Origin: Lewinellaceae bacterium
GTDB taxonomy: Bacteria > Bacteroidota > Bacteroidia > Chitinophagales > Saprospiraceae
Direction: 5' to 3'
Length of the DNA stretch: 64,000 nt
Assembly: GCA_016710765.1 (NCBI GenBank)
Contig: JADJUJ010000003.1
Span: 558,001-622,000 of the forward strand
The notes under the pieces were generated by a model. The model did no database searches. It was not told where the DNA came from and worked only from the letters and a program-made list of their open reading frames with translations. The number at the start of each line of letters is the position of its first letter. Positions within the stretch are counted from its first letter, which is position 1. The position numbers were made by a program, and so were the translations under genes. Of the stretch, positions 1-10,663 are shown one piece after another.

Positions 1-1
1 A

Positions 2-3000
2 CCTGGTTCTACCATTTATATTAATGTTGGTGAATATCCTGGTCTTAATACCAGCCCAAACTACGGTGTTATATTTCCAGGAGGTTGGAATGGTGGTGGT
101 GATGGTGGAAAGTATGGTGCAGCCGGTGGAGGCGCATCAGACATTCGTATTGGTGGAATTACCCTAAATGATCGGGTAATTGTTGCTGGTGGCGGCGGTG
201 GTGGCAATACAGGTTGCCCTGACCATGGAACTGGCGGTGCTGGCGGTGGTTTAACAGGTGATCCTGGTATTAATCTTTCAGGTGGCTATACCCCTGGCGG
301 AGGAGGCACACCAGTTGCAGGCGGAAGCGCAGGCACTAGCGGGACTTCGGGTAGTCAGGGACAAGGAGGGGCAAATAGTGGTGATCCATACCACGTAGCC
401 GGCGGCGGTGGCGGTTGGTACGGCGGCGGCGGCGCTTATGCTGCCGGCGGCGGCGGCGGCTCCAGTTATCTGGGCAGCCTTAGCCTGGCAAGTACAACAC
501 CAGGTGTTAGAGTTGGTCACGGAGAAATACAGATTACTTACAATACCACGACTTTATTGACACAAACAGGCGGCTTGCCCAGTGGATCGAGTTATCCCTT
601 AGGCACCACCGTCAATACTTTTGTAGCCACAGATGCTTCAGGCAATACCGCTTCTTGTAGTTTCAGTGTAACCATTTTGGATTTAGAGGATCCTATGGTT
701 ACCTGCCCTGCCAATGCGGTTATTACCACCAGCAACCTGGGTACAACGGGTGATTGTGCAGGCCAATTTGCCTGGACACATCCGCTGCCAACAGACAATT
801 GTTCTGTTGATGAATATGCCATGACGTATACCAATCCGGATGGTACCATTGATGGTCCATTGGATGTAGAACTGGTGTCCAGTCTGGTCATTGGCAACAA
901 TGCCAACCGCAATTTTTACAAAGGAACAACTACAGTGACCTACTATGTCGTAGATGCTGCCGGCCACACCGCCACTTGCTCCTTCACGGTCACCGTAACC
1001 GACGATGAAGACCCTACATTTGTCAACTGCCCTGAAGGCGTAACCTATACAGTTGGCCTCTTCCCAGGCGCATGCACAGGCGGCGCGATCTGGAGCATTC
1101 CGATTGCCGACGACAACTGCAGCGCGGTAGTGACTCAAACCAATGGTCCTGCGCAGGGAACGATCCTTACAGTAGGCACCTATCCAATACAATACACCGC
1201 AACCGATGCGGCCAATAATACAGCAACTTGCAACTTTACGATAAATGTAATAGATACCCAAGACCCGGTCATCGTTTGTCCGGGCAACATGATTATATCT
1301 GAAACTGATCCAGGTGTATGTTCCTGGACTTCCCCTGTCGGAAGCCTTACTCCTTTGTTGGTTTCCAGCAATTGTGCAGCTACCGTGGCCTGGCAGGTTG
1401 AAAACCCGGATGCCACGATGGCATCGGGCGCCGACGACGTGAGCGGCTACACTTTTGCAGCAGGCACCAGTACGGTGACCTATACCATTACAGAAACTGC
1501 CAGTGGCCAATCTTGGAGCTGCAGCTTCACCGTCACGGTGGAAGACGAAGAAGCGCCGGTGATTACCTGCCCTGCAGATATCATGATGGATACAGAACCA
1601 GGTATTTGCGCGGCTGTGGTGAATTTTGATGATCCGGAGGTGACAGACAATTGTACTTTGCCCACCACTTCTGGAATAGAGACCTTTGTTTATACCGGAG
1701 CAGCTCAGTCATGGGTAGTGCCGGCAGGCGTTACAGAAATAACTATTGATGCCTGGGGCGCGCAAGGCGGTCCTTCAGAAAGTTGCACAGGTGGCCCGGA
1801 CCCAGAAGATGATGGTGGTTTGGGAGGCTATGCAACTGGCAAGTTGGCAGTAACGCCAGGCCAGGTACTCAATATCTATGTGGGTCAAAAACCTATTAAC
1901 GGAAATGGCAATGAACCCGGAGGGTTTAATGGCGGCGGCGCTGGTGGACAGTGGGCTGGTGCCGGTGGTGGCGCTTCCGACATCCGTGTTGGTGGAATTA
2001 CCCTTGGAAATCGGGTAATTGTTGCTGGCGGTGGCGGTGGTGGCAACACGGGTTGCCCCAACCATGGAACAGGCGGAGATGGCGGTGGTTTGTCTGGTAA
2101 TTCAGGTATAAATCTATCAGGTGGTTTTACCCCTGGCGGCGGCGGAAGCCAGGCTTCAGGAGGTAGTGCCGGCACCTACGGTGCATCAGGCAGTTTGGGT
2201 CAGGGAGGCGCATATGGAGGGGGAAGCCCATTTGGTAGTAATTACCACGTAGCGGGCGGCGGCGGCGGCTGGTATGGTGGCGGTGGTGCTTTTGCTGCCG
2301 GCGGCGGCGGCGGCTCCAGTTATCTGGGCAGCCTTAGCCTGGCAAGTACAACACCAGGTGTTAGAGTTGGTCACGGAGAAATACAGATTACTTACAATAC
2401 CACGACTTTATTGACACAAACAGGCGGCTTGCCCAGTGGATCAAGTTATCCCTTAGGCACCACCGTCAATACTTTTGTAGCCACAGATGCTTCAGGCAAC
2501 ACGGCTTCATGCAGTTTCAGTGTAACCATTTTGGATTTAGAGGATCCTATGGTTACCTGCCCAAGCAATGCGGTAATTACCACCAGCAACCTGGGTACAA
2601 CGGGTGATTGTGCAGGCCAATTTGCCTGGACACATCCACTGCCAACAGACAACTGTTCTGTTGATGAATATGCTATGACGTATACCAATCCGGATGGTAC
2701 CATTGATGGTCCATTGAATGTAGAACTGGTGTCCAGCCTGGTCATTGGCAACAATGCCAACCGCAATTTTTACAAAGGAACAACTACGGTGACCTACTAT
2801 GTAGTAGATGCTGCCGGCCACAGTGCCAACTGCTCTTTCACCGTCACCGTTACCGACGATGAAGACCCAACATTTGTTAACTGCCCGGAAGGGGTGACCT
2901 ATACGGTAGGCCTTTTCCCGGGTGGCTGCACTGGCGGAGCAATCTGGAGTGTTCCAATTGCCGACGACAACTGCAGTGCAGTCGTAACACAAACAAACGG

Positions 3001-6000
3001 TCCTGCCCAGGGAACAATCCTGACGGTAGGCACCTATCCAATACAATACACCGCAACCGATGCGGCCAACAATACAGCGACTTGCAACTTTGCAATCGAG
3101 GTGATAGACACCCAGGATCCGGTCATTGTTTGTCCGGGCAACGTGGTGATCGGTGAAACCGATCCAGGCGTTTGTTCCTGGACGGCTCCTGCTGGCAGCC
3201 TGACGCCATTGCTGGCGAACAGCAACTGTCCGGCTACCGTAAGTTGGTTGGTAGAAAACCCGGATGCCAGTACGGCATCGGGCGCCGACGACGTGAGCGG
3301 CTACACCTTTGCCCTTGGCACCAGCACGGTGACCTATACCATTACCGAAACAGCCTCCGGCCAAAGCTGGAGTTGCAGTTTCACGGTGACGGTGGAAGAC
3401 CACGAGGCACCAACAATTGTTTGCCCTGGCGATATTTCGGTGAACAACGATCCGGGTATATGTGGTGCGGTAGTGCCGTTTGATGATCCGGCGGTTTCGG
3501 ATAATTGTACCATCGTATTTCCAACAACAGGAGCAATTGACTTCCCTTATACAGGTGGGCTACAGACGTTTATAGTTCCTGCAGGTGTAACATCTATTGA
3601 AGTTACATCAAAAGGAGCCCAAGGTGGAAATAGCGGTGGTTTAGGGGCTTCTATGACAGGAACCTTTAATGTAACACCTGGTGAAGTACTAAATATATTT
3701 GTTGGAGGACAAGGTACTTTTGCGAGCAACAATAATGGCGGCGGCGGCGGCGGTACCTTTGTATGGCAAAATACAGGAACCGTACTGATACAGGCTGCCG
3801 GCGGCGGCGGCGGAAGATCAGGGAACTCTAATATTTCATTAGGCGGTCCAGGCTCAAACACATTAATTCCAACTGCTTCAATCAATGGCTCGGGCAATGG
3901 CGCGGCTGGTGCTGCAGGTAATGGTGGTGTTGGAGGAATAGTTTTACAAAATTTTATTTCCTATCCTGGAGCTGGCGGTGGTGGTGCAGGCTGGTTGTCC
4001 GATGGATTATCAGGCACTGGAGCAACCTATAACGCAACAGGAGGCACAACCCCCATTTCTGGTGGGATTGGTGGAACAGGCTTTAACCCATGTGAAGGTG
4101 TAAACGTCGTAGGCGGATACGGCGGCGGCGGTGGCGGCGGCGGTTGCAGTGGCGCTTCTGGCGGCGGTGGCGGTTATAATGGCGGTGGCGGTGGAAATGG
4201 CTGGAATGGCGGTAGCTGGGGGTCTGGCGGCGGCGGTGGGTCCTACAATGGAGGATCAAATTCCGTTAATTTAGCAGGTGTAAATTCTGGGAACGGCTTG
4301 GTTTCCATAACATATAATGTTGTTGGAATGGCCAGCCTAGTTCAAACTTCTGGATTGCCTTCCGGGGATTTGTTCCCTGTTGGGACTACAGCCAATACGT
4401 TTGTTATAACGGATAATTCAGGAAACACTGCAAGTTGTAGCTTCACAGTCACGGTGAATGATACGGAGTCTCCGGTGCTGGATTGTCCAGCAGATGTTGA
4501 AATTACGACCAGCAATGAGGGTACCACAGGCGATTGTGCCGGGCAATATAGCTGGAATCATCCTATTCCGACAGATAATTGTAGCATTATTGACTTTGAC
4601 TTTACCTATACAAATCCTGACTTAAGTGTTGATGGCCCGTTTGATGGAAGTCAAATTTCTAGCAGTATGATGTTGGAATCTGCCAATCATAATTTTCAAA
4701 CAGGCGTTTCGACAATAACTTATTACGCTGTCGATGCAGCAGGCCATACAGCCACTTGCTCCTTCACCGTCACCGTTACCGACGATGAAGACCCAACGTT
4801 TGTCAACTGCCCGGAAGGGGTAACCTACACAGTAGGCCTGTTCCCCGACAACTGCACCGGCGGCGCGATCTGGAGTGTTCCGATTGCCGACGACAACTGC
4901 AGCGCGGTGGTGACGCAAACAGCGGGCCCACTGCAGGGTACCATCCTGACGGTTGGTACTTACAACTTACAATACACCGCAACCGATGCGGCCATGAATA
5001 CGGCTACTTGCAACTTCACGATCGAGGTAATCGATACGGAAGAGCCGGTCATTGTTTGTCCGGGCAATGTAGTAATCGACGAAACCGATCCAGGCGTTTG
5101 TTCCTGGACAGCCCCTGCTGGCAGCCTGACGCCATTGCTGGCGAACAGCAATTGTCCGGCCAACGTTACCTGGGAAGTTGAAAACCCGGATGCTACTACG
5201 GCATCGGGCGCCGACGACGTGAGCGGCTACACCTTTGCCCTTGGCACCAGCACGGTAACCTACACGATCACCGAAACAGCCTCCGGCCAAAGCTGGAGTT
5301 GCAGTTTCACCGTGACAGTGGAAGACCACGAGGCGCCAGTGATTGAATGCCCGGCGGATATTGCGGTGGTAAATGACTTGGGTGAATGCGGTGCAATTGT
5401 TGAATTTGACGATCCGGAGGTTACGGATAATTGTCCTTTGAATCTAGTACCTGGAATGGCTACTTTCCTATTCTCGGAGTCGCCAGAAACCTGGACAGTT
5501 CCTGCCGGTGTCACCACGATTACCGCCGAAGTGTGCGGTGGCCAGGGTGGTTCTGTTTACGGCGGCAAAGGCGCATGCCTGACGGTGGACCTTGCGGTTA
5601 CACCTGGCCAGGTATTGGATCTTTATGTTGGTAGTAGAGGAGGTGCATTAAATACTTTTTGCATGCCTGGTTCAGGTGGAGAGGCCAGTTATATCTCGCT
5701 GGGCGGCGCACCACTAGTCGTGGCTGCCGGCGGCGGCGGCGGCGTGGTCTGTTCACAATTGTACGGAGGCCCAGGTAACGATGGCCTGTTGACAACACCT
5801 GGAGACAGAACAAATAACTCCTACGGCTGGGGTTCTAATGGCGCAGGTGGCACAGGCGGTGGCGCTGGTGCCGGTGCCTGGGGCACAGGTGGAAGTGGTG
5901 GCTGGTTTACAGCCGGCGCCAATGGTGGAGGTTCTGCCGGCGGTGCTGCAACTGGTAGAGCCAGTGGCTACAGCACATTTGACTTCGCGGCCGGTTCCGG

Positions 6001-9000
6001 CGGCGGATACAATGGTGCCGGTGGTGCAGACATGGACAGTGGCTGGGGAACAGCCTCGGGTAGAGGTGGTGGCTCCTATTATTCCGGATCCTTGGTAGCA
6101 AGCATGGCTGGTGTTCAAGAATTGAACGGACAAATCACTATTAGCTACGGTGTCAATGCATTGGTACAAACTACTGGTTTGCCCAGTGGTTCATTGTTCC
6201 CGGTTGGTACAACGATAAATACTTTTGTTGCCACAGACGCATCAGGGAATACAGCGTCCTGCAGTTTTGCAGTGACGGTTACAGATGATGAAGACCCAGC
6301 GATTGCCTGTCCTGCTAATGCCGTTATTACGACAAGCAATTTGGGAACCTTGGGTGATTGCGCTGGTCAGTTAGACTGGACTCATCCTGACCCAACCGAT
6401 AATTGTGGCGTAGACCAATATGTTGTAACCTATACGAATCCTGATGGCACGATTGATGGACCATATGATTTGGGACTTCTTCCCAATATGGTAATACCGG
6501 GAGATGCCAGCAGGCATTTTGAAGTTGGCGTATCCACTGTAAATTATTATGTACAAGACATCCACGGCAATACAACGGCCTGCGCCTTCACCGTCACCGT
6601 AACCGACGATGAAGACCCAGCGTTTGTCAACTGCCCTGAAGGGGTAACCTACACCGTAGGCCTCTTCCCCGACAACTGTACTGGTGGCGCGATCTGGAGT
6701 GTTCCGATTGCGGAAGACAACTGTAGTGCAGTAGTTACACAAACAAATGGTCCGATCCAAGGCACCATCCTGACAGTAGGTACCTATCAGATACAATACA
6801 CGGCAACAGATGCAGCCAACAATACCGCGAGCTGCAACTTTGCGATCAATGTAATAGACACCCAGGATCCGGTCATCGTTTGTCCGGGTAACGTGGTGAT
6901 CAACCAAACCGATCCGGGCGTATGTACCTGGACAGCCCCTGCGGGCAGCCTGACTCCATTGCTGGCGAACAGCAATTGTCCAGCTAACGTAACTTGGGAG
7001 GTAGAAAACCCGGATGCCAGTACGGCATCGGGCGCCGACGACGTGAGCGGCTACACCTTTGCCCTTGGCACCAGCACGGTAACCTACACGATCACCGAAA
7101 CAGCCTCCGGCCAAAGCTGGAGTTGCAGTTTCACGGTAACGGTGGAAGATAATGAGGCGCCAGTTATTGAATGCCCTGCGGATATTGCAGTGGTAAATGA
7201 TCTGGGTGAGTGTGGCGCTGTGGTGGAATTTGATGATCCGGAAGTGACGGACAATTGTGGGGTTATTCTTGGTACTCCAGTACCAGCAAGTTTCGAATAT
7301 ACTGGTGCAGAACAAACTTGGACCGTTCCGGCAGGTGTTACCTCAATCATGGTGGACATGAGTGGTGCTGCGGGCGGTGAGGCAAACCTTGCTGGCAACC
7401 CTGGAAACGGAAGTGGCAGGGAAGGTTACGGTGGCCGTGTAGTGGGTACCATTCCCGTTACACCTGGAGATGTTATCTATATTAATGTTGGTGGAAAAGG
7501 AAATATCGGCGCCGGTGGCGCTGGAGGAACCGGCGGCTTCAACGGTGGCGGCACCGCTGGATCTGGTTTTGGTTTTTACGGCGGCGGCGGCGGCGGTGGC
7601 GCATCTGATATTCGTATTGGTGGCAACACTTTGGCCGACCGGAAAATGATTGCCGGTGCCGGCGGCGGCGAATCGTATGATTGTGCCAATGAATTTGGTG
7701 GAGATGGTGGTGGCGTACTTGCTATCGCAGGAACCTGGTGTGGCAATTTGGATATTAGAGGCGGCGGCGGCGGCAGCCAAGTTGCTGGTGGTGTTGGTGG
7801 TGTTTACCCCAATAATTATTTGCCAGGATTCCCTGGAGTTCTGGGTATTGGAGGAAACGCAGGATCTGATGGTTCCGGCGGCGGCGGCGGCGGCGGCTTC
7901 TATGGCGGCGGCGGCGGTGCCTGGGGCGGCGGCGGCGGCGGCAGCAGTTACACCGATCCTTTGGTAACTGATGTTTTCCATACACAAGGCTTCCAGCCTA
8001 ACGCTGGCGTGGTAACCATCATGTACAACCAACAAGGTGGACTGATGCAGGTTGCCGGCTTGCCTTCTGGCTCTCTTTTCCCGGTTGGAACAACAACCAA
8101 TGTATTTGTTGCAACCGATGGGGCTGGCAATACTGCTTCCTGCAGTTTTGCTGTAACCGTAACAGATAATGAAAATCCAGTTGTTGGTTGCCCAGCCAAT
8201 GCAAACATTACAACCAGTAATTTAGGCACTTTGGGTGATTGTGCCGGCCAGTTTGCCTGGACTCATCCAACGCCAACAGACAACTGCGGCATTGATGACA
8301 TGGATTATACCTACACCAACCCGGATGGTACCATTGATGGACCATTTGATGGTGAGCAGATAGCCAGTATGAATATCTCCTCTTCAGCAAATCACAATTT
8401 TGCAGTAGGCACCACAACGGTTTCCTACTATGTGATCGATATCCACGGTAATACCACCACCTGTGCTTTCACAGTGACCGTTACCGACGATGAAGACCCC
8501 ACTTTCGTCAACTGCCCTGAAGGGGTAACCTACACCGTAGGCCTGTTCCCCGACAACTGTACCGGTGGCGCGATCTGGAGTGTTCCGATTGCCGGCGACA
8601 ACTGCAGCGCGGTGGTGACGCAAACAGCGGGTCCATTGCAGGGAACCATCCTGACGGTGGGAACCTACCCAATACAATACACCGCAACAGATGCGGCGAA
8701 TAATACGGCTACTTGCAACTTCACAATCGAGGTCATCGATACGGAAGATCCGATCATCGTTTGTCCGGGCAACGTGGTAATTGACGAAACAGATCCAGGC
8801 GTTTGTTCCTGGACGGCTCCTGCTGGCAGCCTGACGCCATTGCTGGTGAACAGCAATTGTCCAGCTACCGTGACTTGGGTTGTAGAAAATCCGGATGCCA
8901 GTACAACCAACGGCGTCAACGATGTGAGTGGTTATACCTTTGAGTTGGGCACCAGCACCGTGACCTACACGATTACAGAAACCGCCTCCGGCCAAAGCTG

Positions 9001-10663
9001 GAGTTGCAGTTTCACGGTGACGGTGGAAGACCACGAGGCGCCATTGATAGAATGCCCTGCGGATATTGCGGTGGTAAATGACTTGGGTGAATGTGGCGCT
9101 GTGGTGGAGTTTAGTGATCCGGAGGTTTCAGATAACTGCACATTGCCATCCGGTCCATCTGGTCAGCAAATGTTTAATTTCACTGGTACTATCGAAACCT
9201 GGACCGTACCAGCTGGCGTAACTTCGATTCAGGTTGAGACCTGGGGCGCTCAAGGCGGCAATGAATCCTGGAACCCACAGTTCAACGGGGGGAAGGGCGC
9301 TTATATGAGTGGTGAAATAGCTGTTACCCCTGGCGAAGTCCTGCAAATTCTCGTAGGTGGCCAGGGCGAAACCGGTTCAGTTGGCGGCGGCGGCGGCGGT
9401 ACCTATATTGTACGTGCAGGCAATGTGCCCTTACTGGTGGCAGGCGGCGGCGGTGGCGCTTCATCTGATCAGGATGGTGTAGCTGCTGTAACGGGTATTA
9501 ATGGAACTGCAGATGGCCTTGGTGCGGGCAGCGGTGGCGCCAATGGAAACGGCGGAACCGTATGCGGATTAAATCAAAATGACGGCGGCGGTGGCGGCGG
9601 ATTTATAACGGATGGACAGGATGCCAGAACCACTGGAAACGGTGGATTTGGCGGGAAGTCCTTCCTGAATGGCGGTGCCGGTGGCCTCGACGGTCGTGCT
9701 GATGGTGCATGTTTTGCGGATGCAAAAGGTGGCTTCGGCGGCGGCGGCGGTACCAGTTGCAATACTGTCGGCGGCGGCGGCGGCGGCGGTTATTCTGGCG
9801 GTGCTGGCGGACAGCATTTTAACAATTGTGTTACTGGTGTTGTACCTCGTGCCGGTGGCGGTGGCGGTGGCTCCTACAATATTGGTAGCAATCAGAACAA
9901 CATAGCCGGTGTTCAGACTGGCAATGGCATGGTTCTGATTACCTATGCTGCACCTGCTTCCGCATTGATGCAAACAGCTGGTCTGCCTTCTGGCAGTCAA
10001 TTCCCAGTTGGCACAACAACCAATACATTTGTTGCTACCGATGCCTCAGGGAATACAGCGAGTTGCCAGTTTAACGTAACTGTTAGCGATACTGAAGCGC
10101 CTGCAATTTCCTGCCCGCAAAATGTCAATATCACAACCAGCAACCTTGGAACTACAGGCGATTGCGATGGACAGTTTGCATGGAGCCATCCATTGCCTAC
10201 AGATAATTGTGGTTTTCTCGGTAGCGAATATAATGTTGCGTTCATCAACCCTGATGGTACGATTGAAGGGCCAAATCTGGTCAATCATTCTACGGCAACG
10301 AACATTCCAGAACCGGGCAATCGTCAATTTGGACTTGGAACAACCACCATCAACTATTTTGTTGTTGACATCCACGGCAATACCAATACCTGCGCCTTCA
10401 CCATCACTGTTACCGACGATGAAGACCCCGCATTTGTAAACTGCCCGGAAGGGGTAACCTACACAGTAGGCCTGTTCCCCGACAACTGTACCGGTGGCGC
10501 GATCTGGAGTGTTCCGATTGCGGAAGACAACTGCAGTGCGGTGGTGACCCAGACAGCGGGTCCATTGCAGGGAACCATCCTGACGGTGGGAACCTACCAA
10601 TACAATACACCGCAACAGATGCGGCGAATAATACGGCTACTTGCAACTTCACGATCGAGGTAA
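2..10663 (+). CDS. Giant HYR / glycine-rich repeat surface protein, N-terminal part (5' end outside window)
   Basis: The frame is open from base 2, so the true start lies left of the window. The product is a predicted secreted adhesin or matrix protein. About 0.62-kilo-residue superunits repeat in tandem, each made of HYR (hyalin-repeat, Ig-like) domains with the usual D-N-C and A-T-D-x-x-G-N-x-A-x-C-x-F signatures. Each superunit has three complete HYR domains (starting near T-C-P-A-N-A, V-N-C-P-E-G-V and I-V-C-P-G-N) and a fourth one split by an inserted glycine-rich module of about 240-265 residues. That module begins with a Y-T-G-x-x-Q-T-W-x-V-P-A-G-V-T motif and ends in I-T-Y. It resembles the glycine-rich domain known from ALK-type receptors and many Bacteroidota proteins (family recalled, not searched). 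The frame stops at 10663 only because one C is missing near 10598: the parallel repeat at 8670 reads ACCTACCCAATAC, here ACCTACCAATAC. The next fragment continues the protein. Confidence 0.9.
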   Translation, partial: PGSTIYINVGEYPGLNTSPNYGVIFPGGWNGGGDGGKYGAAGGGASDIRIGGITLNDRVIVAGGGGGGNTGCPDHGTGGAGGGLTGDPGINLSGGYTPGGGGTPVAGGSAGTSGTSGSQGQGGANSGDPYHVAGGGGGWYGGGGAYAAGGGGGSSYLGSLSLASTTPGVRVGHGEIQITYNTTTLLTQTGGLPSGSSYPLGTTVNTFVATDASGNTASCSFSVTILDLEDPMVTCPANAVITTSNLGTTGDCAGQFAWTHPLPTDNCSVDEYAMTYTNPDGTIDGPLDVELVSSLVIGNNANRNFYKGTTTVTYYVVDAAGHTATCSFTVTVTDDEDPTFVNCPEGVTYTVGLFPGACTGGAIWSIPIADDNCSAVVTQTNGPAQGTILTVGTYPIQYTATDAANNTATCNFTINVIDTQDPVIVCPGNMIISETDPGVCSWTSPVGSLTPLLVSSNCAATVAWQVENPDATMASGADDVSGYTFAAGTSTVTYTITETASGQSWSCSFTVTVEDEEAPVITCPADIMMDTEPGICAAVVNFDDPEVTDNCTLPTTSGIETFVYTGAAQSWVVPAGVTEITIDAWGAQGGPSESCTGGPDPEDDGGLGGYATGKLAVTPGQVLNIYVGQKPINGNGNEPGGFNGGGAGGQWAGAGGGASDIRVGGITLGNRVIVAGGGGGGNTGCPNHGTGGDGGGLSGNSGINLSGGFTPGGGGSQASGGSAGTYGASGSLGQGGAYGGGSPFGSNYHVAGGGGGWYGGGGAFAAGGGGGSSYLGSLSLASTTPGVRVGHGEIQITYNTTTLLTQTGGLPSGSSYPLGTTVNTFVATDASGNTASCSFSVTILDLEDPMVTCPSNAVITTSNLGTTGDCAGQFAWTHPLPTDNCSVDEYAMTYTNPDGTIDGPLNVELVSSLVIGNNANRNFYKGTTTVTYYVVDAAGHSANCSFTVTVTDDEDPTFVNCPEGVTYTVGLFPGGCTGGAIWSVPIADDNCSAVVTQTNGPAQGTILTVGTYPIQYTATDAANNTATCNFAIEVIDTQDPVIVCPGNVVIGETDPGVCSWTAPAGSLTPLLANSNCPATVSWLVENPDASTASGADDVSGYTFALGTSTVTYTITETASGQSWSCSFTVTVEDHEAPTIVCPGDISVNNDPGICGAVVPFDDPAVSDNCTIVFPTTGAIDFPYTGGLQTFIVPAGVTSIEVTSKGAQGGNSGGLGASMTGTFNVTPGEVLNIFVGGQGTFASNNNGGGGGGTFVWQNTGTVLIQAAGGGGGRSGNSNISLGGPGSNTLIPTASINGSGNGAAGAAGNGGVGGIVLQNFISYPGAGGGGAGWLSDGLSGTGATYNATGGTTPISGGIGGTGFNPCEGVNVVGGYGGGGGGGGCSGASGGGGGYNGGGGGNGWNGGSWGSGGGGGSYNGGSNSVNLAGVNSGNGLVSITYNVVGMASLVQTSGLPSGDLFPVGTTANTFVITDNSGNTASCSFTVTVNDTESPVLDCPADVEITTSNEGTTGDCAGQYSWNHPIPTDNCSIIDFDFTYTNPDLSVDGPFDGSQISSSMMLESANHNFQTGVSTITYYAVDAAGHTATCSFTVTVTDDEDPTFVNCPEGVTYTVGLFPDNCTGGAIWSVPIADDNCSAVVTQTAGPLQGTILTVGTYNLQYTATDAAMNTATCNFTIEVIDTEEPVIVCPGNVVIDETDPGVCSWTAPAGSLTPLLANSNCPANVTWEVENPDATTASGADDVSGYTFALGTSTVTYTITETASGQSWSCSFTVTVEDHEAPVIECPADIAVVNDLGECGAIVEFDDPEVTDNCPLNLVPGMATFLFSESPETWTVPAGVTTITAEVCGGQGGSVYGGKGACLTVDLAVTPGQVLDLYVGSRGGALNTFCMPGSGGEASYISLGGAPLVVAAGGGGGVVCSQLYGGPGNDGLLTTPGDRTNNSYGWGSNGAGGTGGGAGAGAWGTGGSGGWFTAGANGGGSAGGAATGRASGYSTFDFAAGSGGGYNGAGGADMDSGWGTASGRGGGSYYSGSLVASMAGVQELNGQITISYGVNALVQTTGLPSGSLFPVGTTINTFVATDASGNTASCSFAVTVTDDEDPAIACPANAVITTSNLGTLGDCAGQLDWTHPDPTDNCGVDQYVVTYTNPDGTIDGPYDLGLLPNMVIPGDASRHFEVGVSTVNYYVQDIHGNTTACAFTVTVTDDEDPAFVNCPEGVTYTVGLFPDNCTGGAIWSVPIAEDNCSAVVTQTNGPIQGTILTVGTYQIQYTATDAANNTASCNFAINVIDTQDPVIVCPGNVVINQTDPGVCTWTAPAGSLTPLLANSNCPANVTWEVENPDASTASGADDVSGYTFALGTSTVTYTITETASGQSWSCSFTVTVEDNEAPVIECPADIAVVNDLGECGAVVEFDDPEVTDNCGVILGTPVPASFEYTGAEQTWTVPAGVTSIMVDMSGAAGGEANLAGNPGNGSGREGYGGRVVGTIPVTPGDVIYINVGGKGNIGAGGAGGTGGFNGGGTAGSGFGFYGGGGGGGASDIRIGGNTLADRKMIAGAGGGESYDCANEFGGDGGGVLAIAGTWCGNLDIRGGGGGSQVAGGVGGVYPNNYLPGFPGVLGIGGNAGSDGSGGGGGGGFYGGGGGAWGGGGGGSSYTDPLVTDVFHTQGFQPNAGVVTIMYNQQGGLMQVAGLPSGSLFPVGTTTNVFVATDGAGNTASCSFAVTVTDNENPVVGCPANANITTSNLGTLGDCAGQFAWTHPTPTDNCGIDDMDYTYTNPDGTIDGPFDGEQIASMNISSSANHNFAVGTTTVSYYVIDIHGNTTTCAFTVTVTDDEDPTFVNCPEGVTYTVGLFPDNCTGGAIWSVPIAGDNCSAVVTQTAGPLQGTILTVGTYPIQYTATDAANNTATCNFTIEVIDTEDPIIVCPGNVVIDETDPGVCSWTAPAGSLTPLLVNSNCPATVTWVVENPDASTTNGVNDVSGYTFELGTSTVTYTITETASGQSWSCSFTVTVEDHEAPLIECPADIAVVNDLGECGAVVEFSDPEVSDNCTLPSGPSGQQMFNFTGTIETWTVPAGVTSIQVETWGAQGGNESWNPQFNGGKGAYMSGEIAVTPGEVLQILVGGQGETGSVGGGGGGTYIVRAGNVPLLVAGGGGGASSDQDGVAAVTGINGTADGLGAGSGGANGNGGTVCGLNQNDGGGGGGFITDGQDARTTGNGGFGGKSFLNGGAGGLDGRADGACFADAKGGFGGGGGTSCNTVGGGGGGGYSGGAGGQHFNNCVTGVVPRAGGGGGGSYNIGSNQNNIAGVQTGNGMVLITYAAPASALMQTAGLPSGSQFPVGTTTNTFVATDASGNTASCQFNVTVSDTEAPAISCPQNVNITTSNLGTTGDCDGQFAWSHPLPTDNCGFLGSEYNVAFINPDGTIEGPNLVNHSTATNIPEPGNRQFGLGTTTINYFVVDIHGNTNTCAFTITVTDDEDPAFVNCPEGVTYTVGLFPDNCTGGAIWSVPIAEDNCSAVVTQTAGPLQGTILTVGTYQYNTPQQMRRIIRLLATSRSR

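Noticed and set aside
557..559. TTG at 557 as the start of the giant gene
   Set aside because: The frame and the glycine-rich domain continue upstream to base 2, so this is an internal Leu codon.
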